A DNA stretch of 64,000 bases from an uncultured Pseudohongiella sp. (lineage in GTDB: Bacteria > Pseudomonadota > Gammaproteobacteria > Pseudomonadales > Pseudohongiellaceae): contig OX638341.1 in the NCBI GenBank assembly GCA_951812965.1, positions 310,001-374,000 on the forward strand, read 5' to 3'. Under the pieces are notes generated by a model, which saw only the letters and a program-made list of their open reading frames with translations, searched no databases and had not been told where the DNA came from. Below, piece after piece: positions 36,143 through 45,189 of this stretch (position 1 is its first letter; each line of letters opens with the position of its first letter). The position numbers and the translations under genes are program-made.

Positions 36143-37153
36143 ATGGCAGACACCGAACCCTTCCAGCTTCGGATCCGCCGACTTATCGACGGCAAGACCA
36201 AGCCCCCGGGCTCGCTCGGAAAACTCGAGGAACTGGCCGCGCAGATCGCGGCCGCGCAGGATTCGACCGCGCCGGTCATGGATCGGGCCGCGCTGATCAT
36301 TTTCATTGCCGATCACGGCATTGCCGAAGCAGGAGTGTCCGCTTATCCGCAAGCCGTTACGACGCAGATGGCGCAGAATTTTCTCGACGGCGGGGCGGCC
36401 GCCACTGCCTTTGCACGGAGTCTTGATATTCCAGTGACCCTGGTCGATGCGGGAATGCGCGAAACACCGGCGCACCCGCTGCTGCTTGACCGGCGCATCG
36501 CTTGCGGGACCGACAACTTTGCCGAAGGGCCGGCGATGTCGATGCGCCAATGCGAAACGGCGATGGACCACGGCCGCACGCTCGGCCGGGAAACCGAATG
36601 CGACGCGCTCTGCCTCGGCGAAATGGGCATCGGCAACAGTTCTTCGGCAACGATGCTGGCGCACAAGTTGCTGGGTCTGCCGCTTGCCGGTCTGACCGGT
36701 CCGGGCGCCGGTCTCGATGCCGGTGGAGTTGACCGCAAGCGTGAAACTCTAGTGCGTGCGGCGGCACGGACATTCGGCAAACTCGGAGCCATCGATGCGC
36801 TGGCGGAATACGGCGGTTTCGAAATTGCCATGCTGGCCGGCGCCATGCTTGGTGCGGCAGAGTCCCGCCGCATCGTCCTGATCGACGGATTCATCGCCAC
36901 AGCCGCCGCGGTCACCGCATTGCAACTCGATCCCGGCTGCCGGTCCCGGCTCGTGTTTTCCCATCTCAGCGCCGAGCCTGGACATGCCCTGATACTGAAG
37001 GCTCTGCGAGCGGAACCGCTATTGCAACTTGGGCTGCGTCTTGGCGAAGGCACCGGCGCCCTGCTCGCCTGGCCGCTGTTGCGCGCCGCCGCGGCCATTC
37101 TTACCGGCATGGCCTCGTTCGAGCAGGCCGGCGTGAGCGGCAAGTTGACATGA
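36143..37153 (+). CDS. cobT: Nicotinate-nucleotide--dimethylbenzimidazole phosphoribosyltransferase
   Basis: Makes alpha-ribazole phosphate for the lower ligand of cobalamin. 336 residues. Seen: KPPGSLGKLEELA at the N-terminus, FIADHGIAEAGVSAYP, and GEMGIGNSSSATML, the motifs around the substrate pocket, plus the glutamate in LRLGEGTGA near the C-terminus. Its stop overlaps the cobS start by four bases. Confidence 0.96.
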   Translation: MADTEPFQLRIRRLIDGKTKPPGSLGKLEELAAQIAAAQDSTAPVMDRAALIIFIADHGIAEAGVSAYPQAVTTQMAQNFLDGGAAATAFARSLDIPVTLVDAGMRETPAHPLLLDRRIACGTDNFAEGPAMSMRQCETAMDHGRTLGRETECDALCLGEMGIGNSSSATMLAHKLLGLPLAGLTGPGAGLDAGGVDRKRETLVRAAARTFGKLGAIDALAEYGGFEIAMLAGAMLGAAESRRIVLIDGFIATAAAVTALQLDPGCRSRLVFSHLSAEPGHALILKALRAEPLLQLGLRLGEGTGALLAWPLLRAAAAILTGMASFEQAGVSGKLT

Positions 37154-37914
37154 ATCTGTTGCGGGAGGAACTCGCCGCCTTGCTGTTCGCGGTTCAGATG
37201 CTTACCCGCATGCCGATCCCGGCATCGCTCGAGTTCAGCGCAGCACGGCAACGGAACGCCATCGGCTATTACACTTTGACCGGCGCCTCCATCGGATTAT
37301 TAACCGCGGCGGTCTGGTGGGCTGCGCTATTCATTTTCCCGCCGCTGATCGCGGTGCTGCTCTCCGTGGTTGCCGGACTCCTGCTTACCGGCGCCTTTCA
37401 CGAAGACGGTCTCGCCGACACCATGGACGGCCTCGGCGGAAGGGACGCAGCCGCGAGTTTGGTCATCATGCAGGACAGCCGCATCGGCGCCTATGGCGCC
37501 GTGGCCTTGATCTCGGCTTTGGGCCTCAAGGCCACGGCACTGCTGGCGCTGCCCGGAGAAATGCTGCCCATGAGCCTGATTGTGGCGCACGCCGGCAGCC
37601 GGTTTTCAGCCGTCTGCGTGGTGGCGACCAGTACCTATGCGGGAAGCGAGTCAGATTCGAAACCGACGGCAAGGGGTATCGGCGCCGCCGGTCTGATCAA
37701 GTCCGGTCTGACCGGGGCGGCCGTAATCGCACTGGCGCCGTTGGCCATTCCCGCCAGTGCGTTGCTCGCCGGAATCACGGGACTGCTGCTGGGCCACGCC
37801 GCCAGCCGGCTGCTTTATGAACGCAAATTGCGCGGCTATACCGGGGACTGCCTGGGGGCAACCCAGCAATTCAGCGAACTCGGCGTCTACCTCGGCCTGC
37901 TGGCCGCGCTGTAG
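37150..37914 (+). CDS. cobS: Adenosylcobinamide-GDP ribazoletransferase
   Basis: Inner-membrane enzyme that joins adenosylcobinamide-GDP with alpha-ribazole. 254 residues, about seven hydrophobic segments, with FHEDGLADTMDGLGG (metal-binding acidic motif) and the conserved GYTGDCLGATQQ near the C-terminus. It overlaps cobT by ATGA. Together with cobU this gives nucleotide-loop assembly, consistent with cobinamide salvage or the end of cobalamin synthesis. Confidence 0.95.
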   Translation: MNLLREELAALLFAVQMLTRMPIPASLEFSAARQRNAIGYYTLTGASIGLLTAAVWWAALFIFPPLIAVLLSVVAGLLLTGAFHEDGLADTMDGLGGRDAAASLVIMQDSRIGAYGAVALISALGLKATALLALPGEMLPMSLIVAHAGSRFSAVCVVATSTYAGSESDSKPTARGIGAAGLIKSGLTGAAVIALAPLAIPASALLAGITGLLLGHAASRLLYERKLRGYTGDCLGATQQFSELGVYLGLLAAL

Positions 37915-37940
37915 ACCGGCGCGGCCAGCAGGCACTGAGC

Positions 37941-38667
37941 CTAGAAAGCGTTCCAGATCGCCCGGAAGTAATAGAATCCGCCGTTGAAGCTGAACGGAGA
38001 CTGTTCCGGATAAATCAGCCCCGCCACTTCGCCGTGAGGATTGGTCGACGGATACTCGTCGAACGCATTCTGCACTCCGGCCGCCAATGAAAAGGACTCG
38101 TTCACTTCGTATCCCGCTTCGAAGTCGAATACCGTGGACGGTTGCGGATAGAACGCCACAGTTCCGTCGTTTGTAGGCGCATCGTAGTACTCGCCGTAAT
38201 TGCGTGCCCGGGACATGAAGCGCCACGCACCGCCGAGCTGCAGGACCTCGTTCACATTGGACTCGATATCGACATAGGCGGCCACCGAACGCACCGTGTT
38301 TTCACCCGCGTCTCCCGGCTGAAATCCCGGAAATCCGTTGGAGCCCAGCGCATTCGGATCGGCTACATAGTTATTGATCCGCACAACGGGACAGTTTCCG
38401 GACTTGTTACCCGTCAGGTCGGCCACCTTGACCGTTCTGGTAATTCCGTCCATGGCCAGGACCGGCGAGCCATTGCCGTAGAGCAGCGCGGCTCCGTCGT
38501 CGAGATCGCCCTGCCCCGGGGATTCCAGGTCGCCATCGTCGTTCCTGATGACAACCTCGTTGCGGTTCGCGTCGAGCACAGGTCCGTGGAGCGATCCCGG
38601 CGACGGGAGCCGACCACCAGAATCTCTTCCACGGCTTCCGTCGATTGACCCTGATTGACGGGTTGGG
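37941..38667 (-). pseudogene. TonB-dependent receptor remnant (possibly BtuB-like)
   Basis: The C-terminal 210 residues of a TonB-dependent barrel are intact in one frame (37941-38579): SVAAYVDIESNVNEVLQLGG, NAFDEYPSTNPHGEVAG, and a terminal FRAIWNAF ending in Phe. Just upstream, in another frame, is a plug start VEEILVVGSRRRDRS preceded by DTAQAQPVNQGQSTEA. The whole plug and most of the barrel (several hundred residues) are missing, with a frameshift at the join near 38590, and the signal peptide is lost into the end of cobU. Position among cob genes suggests a former corrinoid receptor; that is inference. Confidence 0.85.
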
Positions 38668-38688
38668 CCTGGGCGGTGTCGGAGTAAT

Positions 38689-39201
38689 TCAGTATTTCAA
38701 GCGCAGTGGCAGGCCCGCGGCGAGGAAAATGACTTCGCCGGCGATTGCGGCGAGGCGCTGGTTCAAGATTCCCTGTTCATCCCGAAATTCGCGTCCGAGC
38801 GGCGTGGCGGGAACGATGCCGAGGCCAACTTCGTTGGTGACCAGGATCAGTTCGGCTGGCGAATCTCCGACGGCCGCGAGAAGCTGATCCACTTTGATTT
38901 CGCAGCCCCCTTCCTCGTGTAGCAGATTGGACAGCCACAACGTCAGGCAGTCCACCACCGCCACATCGGCCGGCGCCAGTTCCGCGATTGCCGCGGCTAA
39001 TTCGAGCGGCGCTTCCACGGTAGTCCAATGCGCTCCCCGGTCGCGGCGATGACGCGCTATGCGTTGCCGCATTTCCTTGTCTCCGGGAACCGCTGTCGCG
39101 ATCAGCACGGGATTCTTCGATTTCTCTTCCGCCAGCTTCATGGCGTGCCGGCTCTTGCCGGAACGTGCGCCCCCAAGAATTAACACGGTCTTTTGATGCA
39201 T
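38689..39201 (-). CDS. cobU: Adenosylcobinamide kinase/guanylyltransferase
   Basis: Phosphorylates adenosylcobinamide and transfers GMP to it. 170 residues from ATG 39201. P-loop GGARSGKSRHA, then RHRRDRGAHWTTVEAPLEL (guanylylation histidine region), VDCLTLWLSNLL and VTNEVGLGIVPATPLGR. It is convergent with cobS across the receptor remnant. The frame upstream of 39201 has no similarity. Confidence 0.95.
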   Translation of the reverse strand: MHQKTVLILGGARSGKSRHAMKLAEEKSKNPVLIATAVPGDKEMRQRIARHRRDRGAHWTTVEAPLELAAAIAELAPADVAVVDCLTLWLSNLLHEEGGCEIKVDQLLAAVGDSPAELILVTNEVGLGIVPATPLGREFRDEQGILNQRLAAIAGEVIFLAAGLPLRLKY

Positions 39202-39332
39202 GAATTGATGAACTCGGTTGGCAACGGGCGTAGACTGTCCGCGTCGGCAGATTCTATCGCGTTTGCCTTCTTCAGGGACTTGAATGCCCCGCAAACCGGT
39301 TCCAAGAGATTCAGGTCCAGGAGAAATCCGCC

Positions 39333-40958
39333 ATGACCCCCGTCGCCCGCGTCTACCTCGTCATCAATTTTCTCTTCCTGCCGTTGAGCCTGCTCTGGCT
39401 GTTGCTGAGCATGGACGATATCGCCGTCTCCTGGGCCGCGCTGGCGTCCGCGCCACTACAATTGGCGCTGTTCGCATTGCTGCTGGCCTGGTCGGTGGCC
39501 GGAGCTTGCGATTACTTCTTCAGCGCCAGCAACCTGCGTCGAAACTATCCGGTGCTGGCCAATATCCGCTACATACTGGAATTTTTCCGCCCCGAGATTC
39601 AGCAGTATTTCATTTCCAACAATCTCGAAGAACGGCCTTTCAGCCGCGAACGGCGCAATATCGTCTATTCCCGCGCCAAGGACATGACCGACACGATTCC
39701 CTTCGGCACGCAGCGAAACTTGCTCGAAGACGGTTATCGCAACTTGCAGCATTCCCTGCTGCCTACTCATCTTGACGAAAGTCACGGCAGAGTGGTGTTC
39801 GGCGGTCCCGCCTGCAAGCAACCCTACAATGCATCGAGAATGAACATTTCCGCCATGAGTTTCGGCGCTCTCAGCGCCAATGCGGTAATGGCGCTGAACA
39901 AGGGCGCCGAACTGGGCGGCTTTGCCCACAATACCGGCGAAGGCAGTATCAGCCCCTACCATACCAGGCACAATGGCGACCTGATCTGGCAAATTGGCAC
40001 CGGCTATTTCGGCTGCCGGCAGCAGAACGGACGCTTTGACGCCAGCGCTTTCGGCGAGCGCGCCAACGCGGACCAGGTGAAGATGGTGGAACTGAAACTA
40101 TCCCAGGGCGCCAAGCCGTCCCACGGCGGTGTGCTCCCCGGCGCGAAAGTCACCGCGGAAATCGCGCGGATTCGCCTGGTGGAAGCGGGCAAGACCGTGC
40201 TGTCGCCGCCCCGGCATCAGGAGTTCGAAGATCCCATCGGACTACTTGAGTTTTTGCAGAAACTGCGCGAGCTAAGCGGCGGCAAGCCGGTGGGCTTCAA
40301 ACTCGCGATCGGCAAGCCCAGCGAATTCAACGCCATCGTCAAGGCGATGCTGAAGACCGGCATCCAGCCGGATTTCATAACCGTCGACGGCGCCGAGGGC
40401 GGTACCGGCGCGGCGCCGGTGGAATTCACCAATCGGCTGGGAATACCCTGTCTGGAAGCCACCAACCTGGTCAGCCAGATTTTACGGGGAGCAGGATTGA
40501 AGCAGGAAATTCGCGTGATCAGCTCGGGGATCACGGCCACCGGTTTCGACCTGCTGGAAAAGATCGCCCTAGGGGCGGATGCGGTCAACGCGGCCCGCTC
40601 AATGATGCTGGCGCTCGGCTGTATTCAGGCCCGCGCCTGCAATACCAATCGCTGCCCGACCGGGGTTACTACCCAGAACAAGGCTCTGGCCCGCGCCATA
40701 AATGTCGACGAAAAAGCAAAACGGGTCTACCGCTTCCAGCGCGCGACGGTGGAAGCATTCCTCGAACTCTGTGGCGCGATGGGGTTGCAACGCCCGGATG
40801 AACTCAGCGCCGAACACCTGTTCATCCGCCGTGACGACGGCATTCGTACCTACGCGGACATCCATTGTATATTGCAGCCCGGTCAACTGCTGTCGGACAG
40901 CGATGTTCCGCCGTTATTCCGGCGCGACTGGGAAGCGGCCAGTCCAGACAGATTCTGA
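39333..40958 (+). CDS. FMN-binding glutamate-synthase-like protein
   Basis: 541 residues. Two N-terminal membrane segments (VYLVINFLFLPLSLLWLLLSM and the following) precede a glutamate-synthase central domain: FGGPACKQPYNASRMNISAMSFGALS, GEGSISPYHTRHNGDLIWQIGTGYFG, SHGGVLPGAKVT, FITVDGAEGGTGAAPVEF, and the iron-sulfur cysteines in CIQARACNTNRCPTGV. It lacks the glutaminase domain, so it resembles the stand-alone GltB-like archaeal-type enzymes; natural donor and substrate are unknown. A clear AGGAGA precedes the ATG. It is divergent from cobU. Confidence 0.9.
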   Translation: MTPVARVYLVINFLFLPLSLLWLLLSMDDIAVSWAALASAPLQLALFALLLAWSVAGACDYFFSASNLRRNYPVLANIRYILEFFRPEIQQYFISNNLEERPFSRERRNIVYSRAKDMTDTIPFGTQRNLLEDGYRNLQHSLLPTHLDESHGRVVFGGPACKQPYNASRMNISAMSFGALSANAVMALNKGAELGGFAHNTGEGSISPYHTRHNGDLIWQIGTGYFGCRQQNGRFDASAFGERANADQVKMVELKLSQGAKPSHGGVLPGAKVTAEIARIRLVEAGKTVLSPPRHQEFEDPIGLLEFLQKLRELSGGKPVGFKLAIGKPSEFNAIVKAMLKTGIQPDFITVDGAEGGTGAAPVEFTNRLGIPCLEATNLVSQILRGAGLKQEIRVISSGITATGFDLLEKIALGADAVNAARSMMLALGCIQARACNTNRCPTGVTTQNKALARAINVDEKAKRVYRFQRATVEAFLELCGAMGLQRPDELSAEHLFIRRDDGIRTYADIHCILQPGQLLSDSDVPPLFRRDWEAASPDRF

Positions 40959-40985
40959 TACCGGCCGCTTGTCGCCATCAAGGCT

Positions 40986-41351
40986 TTACTGGCGAGTGCC
41001 GGAAACCGCGATATCGCCGAAGTCGGAGCCGAACGATCCTTCCAGCGCATCACCGTCAACGGCGCCGCTGAAGTCAAGAACCACGGTTTGTCCCTGGGCG
41101 TCGATTTCGGCGGTGAACGTCACGTTCTGACCGTCGTACATGACGTCGGAGACCGGCGCTTCGCCGAGGGGAGCCGAGGACATGCTGCCGGTGCCATCTT
41201 CGTTCAGGGTTAAGGTGACCGGGATCACGCCCAGGGGCGTGTTCATGTCAACGCCCCACATTCCCACCGCGGGCGGCGGACCGCTGGCGCAGCCGGCGAG
41301 AAAAATCAGGGCCAAAAACAGGCTTCCGCCGGTAATTCTGTTCATATGCAT
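40986..41351 (-). CDS. Small lipoprotein, unknown function
   Basis: 121 residues with lipoprotein signal (LFLALIFLAGC). The mature part is beta-rich (VTLTLNEDGTGSMSS, VTFTAEIDAQGQTVVLDFSGAVDGDALEGSF), a pattern shared by many small secreted proteins, including some adjacent to amidohydrolases. No catalytic residues are evident. ATG 41345 is an alternative start. Confidence 0.6.
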   Translation of the reverse strand: MHMNRITGGSLFLALIFLAGCASGPPPAVGMWGVDMNTPLGVIPVTLTLNEDGTGSMSSAPLGEAPVSDVMYDGQNVTFTAEIDAQGQTVVLDFSGAVDGDALEGSFGSDFGDIAVSGTRQ

Positions 41352-41453
41352 ACCTACTTTGTGTGTGAGAGTTGGCGCGATACGTTCGTTTCGAAAGTCG
41401 ATCCCGGTCGCGTACCGCTGCGCCTATTGTCCGGTTAATTACGCACCCGTCAA

Positions 41454-42494
41454 CTATTCCTTGTTTGAGTGTACGACAAAAACCTGCGTCATCTTGATAT
41501 CCAGCGCAGTTGAGATCGCTGTATTTTCGCCGGTTTCCGGATCGGGATGAGCGTCGGCCAATCGGCGCAGCGCCTTGTAGAGTGAGATTCCCGATATTTG
41601 CCCATTACTCAAATGGTGCGTCGAGTCGTTTCGGATGAGTTGATAATACCAGGTGTCCACATCGGCATAACCGGCCAGCAGTCCGGTCGCGCCGTCGCTG
41701 GTTAAATCCAGCCGCAATCGTGCATCGCGAAAGAGTTGTATCGAAGGAACATTCAGATTCATCCAGGGGATCACCAGGTCGTCAACGGGTTCACTGGTGA
41801 ATACGGAATCGACAATCTTGCCTTGCGTCCGGCGAATCAGACTTTCACCCCAGCGTCTGTCGACTCTTTGTGTGCCGCCGGGCATGACCCTCTGCCCGGT
41901 AGCGTCAGTCAATAGTCGATCCATTCCCCGGTACCAGGTAAGCGTTACGGCATCGTCATTCTCAAGATCATCAACGCCGGTAAGCTCAATCATCATTCGG
42001 TTGTATACGCGATCGAGAATAGCCTTGTTCTGAAAAATAAACTCGACGCCGTCCGGCCCGCGGAAACCGATGATACAACCGACAGCGCGATACACTTCGT
42101 TATCGATGCCGGGGGTACCGTCAGGATGAGTGAAGTCATTTGGCCCGGTCTCTCCATCCAGGTTCAGACCCCAGGAAAGCTCACCTTCCACTTCGAGAAA
42201 CTCGAACCCGTCCGGCTCGGTGGTCGGATGCCAGGTTTCGATTTCCTGCTTCAGTTGAGTCTCTTCCACAGAAAGAAATTCATGTGCGGGAAACAGTTGT
42301 TCGAATTGTTCGCGCGGTCCGTCATTGAAACCGCGAGGACATTCCTGGCGCCCATCCGCTGTCTGATAAACGGACCAGAACAAGTCGGTCATCACATAGG
42401 CAATCGTACCGTCACGCAAACGACTGTCGTCGGCCCGCACGCCGGCGCAAGCGATCGTCAGCAGACTTGCAAGGAAAATCGGCGCCCGGCTCAT
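41454..42494 (-). CDS. Secreted protein of the DUF1552/DUF1592 operon, unknown function
   Basis: 346 residues with signal peptide (IFLASLLTIACAGVRA). I recognise no family. Soluble, acidic, with few cysteines (one after the signal in QECPRGFN, one in VGCIIGF) and no heme motif. Its ATG shares one base with the stop of the secreted-repeat gene (TGATG), and it is last of four coupled genes. The sequence looks like a periplasmic or surface protein that could be a substrate-binding or structural partner; this is inference from operon position. Confidence 0.65.
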   Translation of the reverse strand: MSRAPIFLASLLTIACAGVRADDSRLRDGTIAYVMTDLFWSVYQTADGRQECPRGFNDGPREQFEQLFPAHEFLSVEETQLKQEIETWHPTTEPDGFEFLEVEGELSWGLNLDGETGPNDFTHPDGTPGIDNEVYRAVGCIIGFRGPDGVEFIFQNKAILDRVYNRMMIELTGVDDLENDDAVTLTWYRGMDRLLTDATGQRVMPGGTQRVDRRWGESLIRRTQGKIVDSVFTSEPVDDLVIPWMNLNVPSIQLFRDARLRLDLTSDGATGLLAGYADVDTWYYQLIRNDSTHHLSNGQISGISLYKALRRLADAHPDPETGENTAISTALDIKMTQVFVVHSNKE

Positions 42495-43876
42495 CAGAGT
42501 ATTCCATCCATAAAATCGTCACGCAGCCAGAACGCTTTCAAGCCGTTGCGCTGGCCTCTCCATTCCCCGGCGCCGTCACCGTATACGTCACCCGGCAGTT
42601 TATCCCCGGCGAACAGATACACCGGTCTGCCACGATAAGACCAGACTCTCAATGCTCCCGGTTCGCCGTCAACCGCCAATCGACCGGTGTCCGGGTCGAT
42701 AGTCAAGATGCGCCAACTGCGATTCATGCTTGTTTCATCGGCTCCCGCCAAAACGTAGGGCCAATGTTTCGAACACTTCTCGGGGCTGCCGCCACCACAC
42801 ATGGCGAGCCTGTAGACCTGGGTGTCTTGCGGGTGGTCACATGCGAGCTGGTCCGCGGAATCTTCACCGCAACGATAAACGTAAATCGTTCTGCCGCCGG
42901 CATCCGCCAAAACCTCTCCGGCAATAGTGGATTGCACGGTAAAACCTTGCGGGTAAGCCGGCGCCTTTTGCGTGAATACATTTTCCCACATGGCGTCATC
43001 GCTGCCCTGCTGACTCCAGGAACCTGTATCCAGAACATGGGTATACAGCGGCTGGCCTCTGAAGACCCATTGGCGCACACCAGGCGAGCGCTCCAATATA
43101 GACCATTCACCCTGGGCGCGGGCCAATCCCGGGGCGACGACAGGGCGCCGGTTCACCAGGCAGGCATCATGGCAATTCGTCGTCGTGGCAGTGTCGCCGC
43201 TATATGCGTATACCGCCTCATTCTTGTCCGTGGTGAGCATTCGGCCGATTGAAGTCGTCCTGACGGCAAAGCCGGGAGGAAGCAGCGCAGGCGGCCCGAT
43301 GGGAACGCGATAGGCAGGAGAGTCGCCGCCGTATCGCCGCGTCGTACCGCCGACTACATCGCCGGGCTGTTTATCGCGAATGGACGTATACAGCGGCTGC
43401 TCGTCGAATGCCCATTGCCGGCTGCCATCGTTGCGCTCAACGATCGTCCACTTGCCGACAGGTTCCGCATCGTCGCTTGCCGGCGCCGGCGGCCACAGAT
43501 CCACGCAACTCAAACGCTGGTCGAGCTCAGGCAGCTTGATACCGGGAGGATACGGACTCATGAGTCCGGCGGTCTCGGTGAGCACTTCGTCGTAGCACTG
43601 CGGCGTACCGGGCGGTTCTCCGCTGTAGCCATTGCGAAGTTTGTGCAGTGGCCACTTGTAGAGCGTCTTGCCGGCGCTATCGGCGAAGACCGGGCCATCC
43701 AGTTCGGTCAACTCGACATGGAATTCAGGGGGTGTGGGAATATCCCTGTAGGCTTCGGTAAAGAATTCCTCGTCTGCCGCGAGAACGGTGGAGCCGGTAC
43801 CGGCGATGACCAGCGCCAAGCAGATCTTCAGGAGGGTTGGACAAGATGTTTCAGACCAGAATTTCACCGATCTCAC
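42494..43876 (-). CDS. Secreted-repeat (COG4315/Lipoprotein_15-like) protein
   Basis: 460 residues with signal peptide (LALVIAGTGSTVLA). At least three units of the secreted-repeat family are visible: one starting near residue 62 (GPVFADSAGKTLYKWP), one near 205 (RMLTTDKNEAVYAYSGD, with NCHDACLV) and one near 315 (LADAGGRTIYVYRCGED), interleaved with segments EWSILERSPGVRQWVFRG. In other bacteria such repeats occur in surface proteins of unknown role. It overlaps the DUF1552 gene by 26 bases and the next gene by one. There is no heme motif. Confidence 0.8.
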   Translation of the reverse strand: MRSVKFWSETSCPTLLKICLALVIAGTGSTVLAADEEFFTEAYRDIPTPPEFHVELTELDGPVFADSAGKTLYKWPLHKLRNGYSGEPPGTPQCYDEVLTETAGLMSPYPPGIKLPELDQRLSCVDLWPPAPASDDAEPVGKWTIVERNDGSRQWAFDEQPLYTSIRDKQPGDVVGGTTRRYGGDSPAYRVPIGPPALLPPGFAVRTTSIGRMLTTDKNEAVYAYSGDTATTTNCHDACLVNRRPVVAPGLARAQGEWSILERSPGVRQWVFRGQPLYTHVLDTGSWSQQGSDDAMWENVFTQKAPAYPQGFTVQSTIAGEVLADAGGRTIYVYRCGEDSADQLACDHPQDTQVYRLAMCGGGSPEKCSKHWPYVLAGADETSMNRSWRILTIDPDTGRLAVDGEPGALRVWSYRGRPVYLFAGDKLPGDVYGDGAGEWRGQRNGLKAFWLRDDFMDGIL

Positions 43877-45185
43877 CCGAGGTTGTGTTGCTCTTGTCTC
43901 CCCAGGACTCGATTTCCAGTCCCATCAGACGTTGAGCGGTATAACCCAGGCGACAACCCGGCGATCCGGCCCCATCGATATGCAATCCTGTCTTTACCCG
44001 GCCGCCGGCGGTCCCCGCACTGAACATGGGAATCCCGTCGATGGCGTGAGTCTTGGCGAAAGACTGATCTGTCGTGCAGTAAATCAGGGCGTTATCCAGC
44101 AAAGAGCCGTCTCCCTCCCTGAAACTGGCTAAAGCGCCAACGTAGTAAGCCCATTCTTCCATGGCGCGGCGAGTGTACCAGGACACATTGGGCTGATAGC
44201 CGAGTTCGCTGTCTACCGCTTCTTCATGAGTCGCCGTGTGGTGGGGTTTGTCATAGCCCGGTTTGGTAGTGGCCGAAAACGCGGACGCATAAAACATGTT
44301 GAACACGCGAGTCTGATCGCAGGCAACCGCCATCAGCATCAGTTCGGTCATCATGCGATGACGCTTCGATACGAGATCGGCATCGAGTCCGGTAGGCAAG
44401 TCTTCCGGCGCTACACTGACGATGCAAGCTTCGCGAGGATCCGGTTTCGTCAATTGCAAATCGAAGCGCCTTTCAAGATCACGCAATCCGGTAAAGTATT
44501 GATCCAGTCTTGCACGATCCGCCGATCCCAAAGATTTTTCCAGCTTTTTGGCATCGTCCTGTACGGCGGAGAGCGCGCTCTTTCTCACCATCACCCGCGG
44601 GTCCGGGGTAAAGGAATCGGCGTTGGGATCCTGAAAATCTTCTCCGAACAACCGCTGATAAAATCGGAGCGGCGACCATTCGGGAACATTTACCGAGTTA
44701 CCGCCTTCGTAACTGAAGCTGTCCCGCATGTCACCGGTCGCGGTTGCGCTAAGGCTGCGGAATCGAGTGGCGTTGCCGATCTGGCGCGCAACGGAAACAT
44801 CGATGGTTTCACCAGGGCGATTTTCCGAGGTCATCGGTGCGATGCCGGAGCGTAAAACGACCCAGCCGGAGTGATGACACAAATTGGGCGCGTCATCCTT
44901 GAATACGTGAAAATTGGTGTACAGGTTTATGTGCTTCTGAATAGGCGCCAGGGCTGCTATTTCTTCCGGCAGATCGAAATCCGGTCCCGTTTTTTTCGGC
45001 ACGAATATCGATTCGCTCATGCCGAGACCCCAGGACCAGGTGCCGAAGCGCATGGGTATGGGAGCACCATTGGCCAATGCCGACCCGTTCTCGTTCAGGA
45101 AGACATCCAGTAATGGCAGACCGACGGTGATCACACCGCCATTCAAAGCTCCTTTCAAGAATCTGCGTCGATTGAATTTGCCCAT
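43851..45185 (-). CDS. DUF1552 secreted protein with Tat signal
   Basis: 444 residues from ATG 45185. The N-terminus is a twin-arginine signal (NRRRFLKGALNGGVITVGLPLLD). The DUF1552 core is typical: FGTWSWGLGMSE, MTELMLMAVACDQTRVFNMFYASAFS, and YCTTDQSFAKTH. Tat export suggests that it folds with a cofactor before export. DUF1552 is almost always paired with a DUF1592 cytochrome-like protein, as here (start four bases after that gene's stop). The reaction is unknown. No DUF1552 role can be read from the sequence. Confidence 0.9.
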   Translation of the reverse strand: MGKFNRRRFLKGALNGGVITVGLPLLDVFLNENGSALANGAPIPMRFGTWSWGLGMSESIFVPKKTGPDFDLPEEIAALAPIQKHINLYTNFHVFKDDAPNLCHHSGWVVLRSGIAPMTSENRPGETIDVSVARQIGNATRFRSLSATATGDMRDSFSYEGGNSVNVPEWSPLRFYQRLFGEDFQDPNADSFTPDPRVMVRKSALSAVQDDAKKLEKSLGSADRARLDQYFTGLRDLERRFDLQLTKPDPREACIVSVAPEDLPTGLDADLVSKRHRMMTELMLMAVACDQTRVFNMFYASAFSATTKPGYDKPHHTATHEEAVDSELGYQPNVSWYTRRAMEEWAYYVGALASFREGDGSLLDNALIYCTTDQSFAKTHAIDGIPMFSAGTAGGRVKTGLHIDGAGSPGCRLGYTAQRLMGLEIESWGDKSNTTSGEIGEILV

Positions 45186-45189
45186 GATT

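Noticed and set aside
39202-39332. Cobalamin riboswitch near the cob genes
   Set aside because: I looked in the cobU upstream gap and before cobT for the B12-box pattern and saw none; the cobT gap is only two bases.
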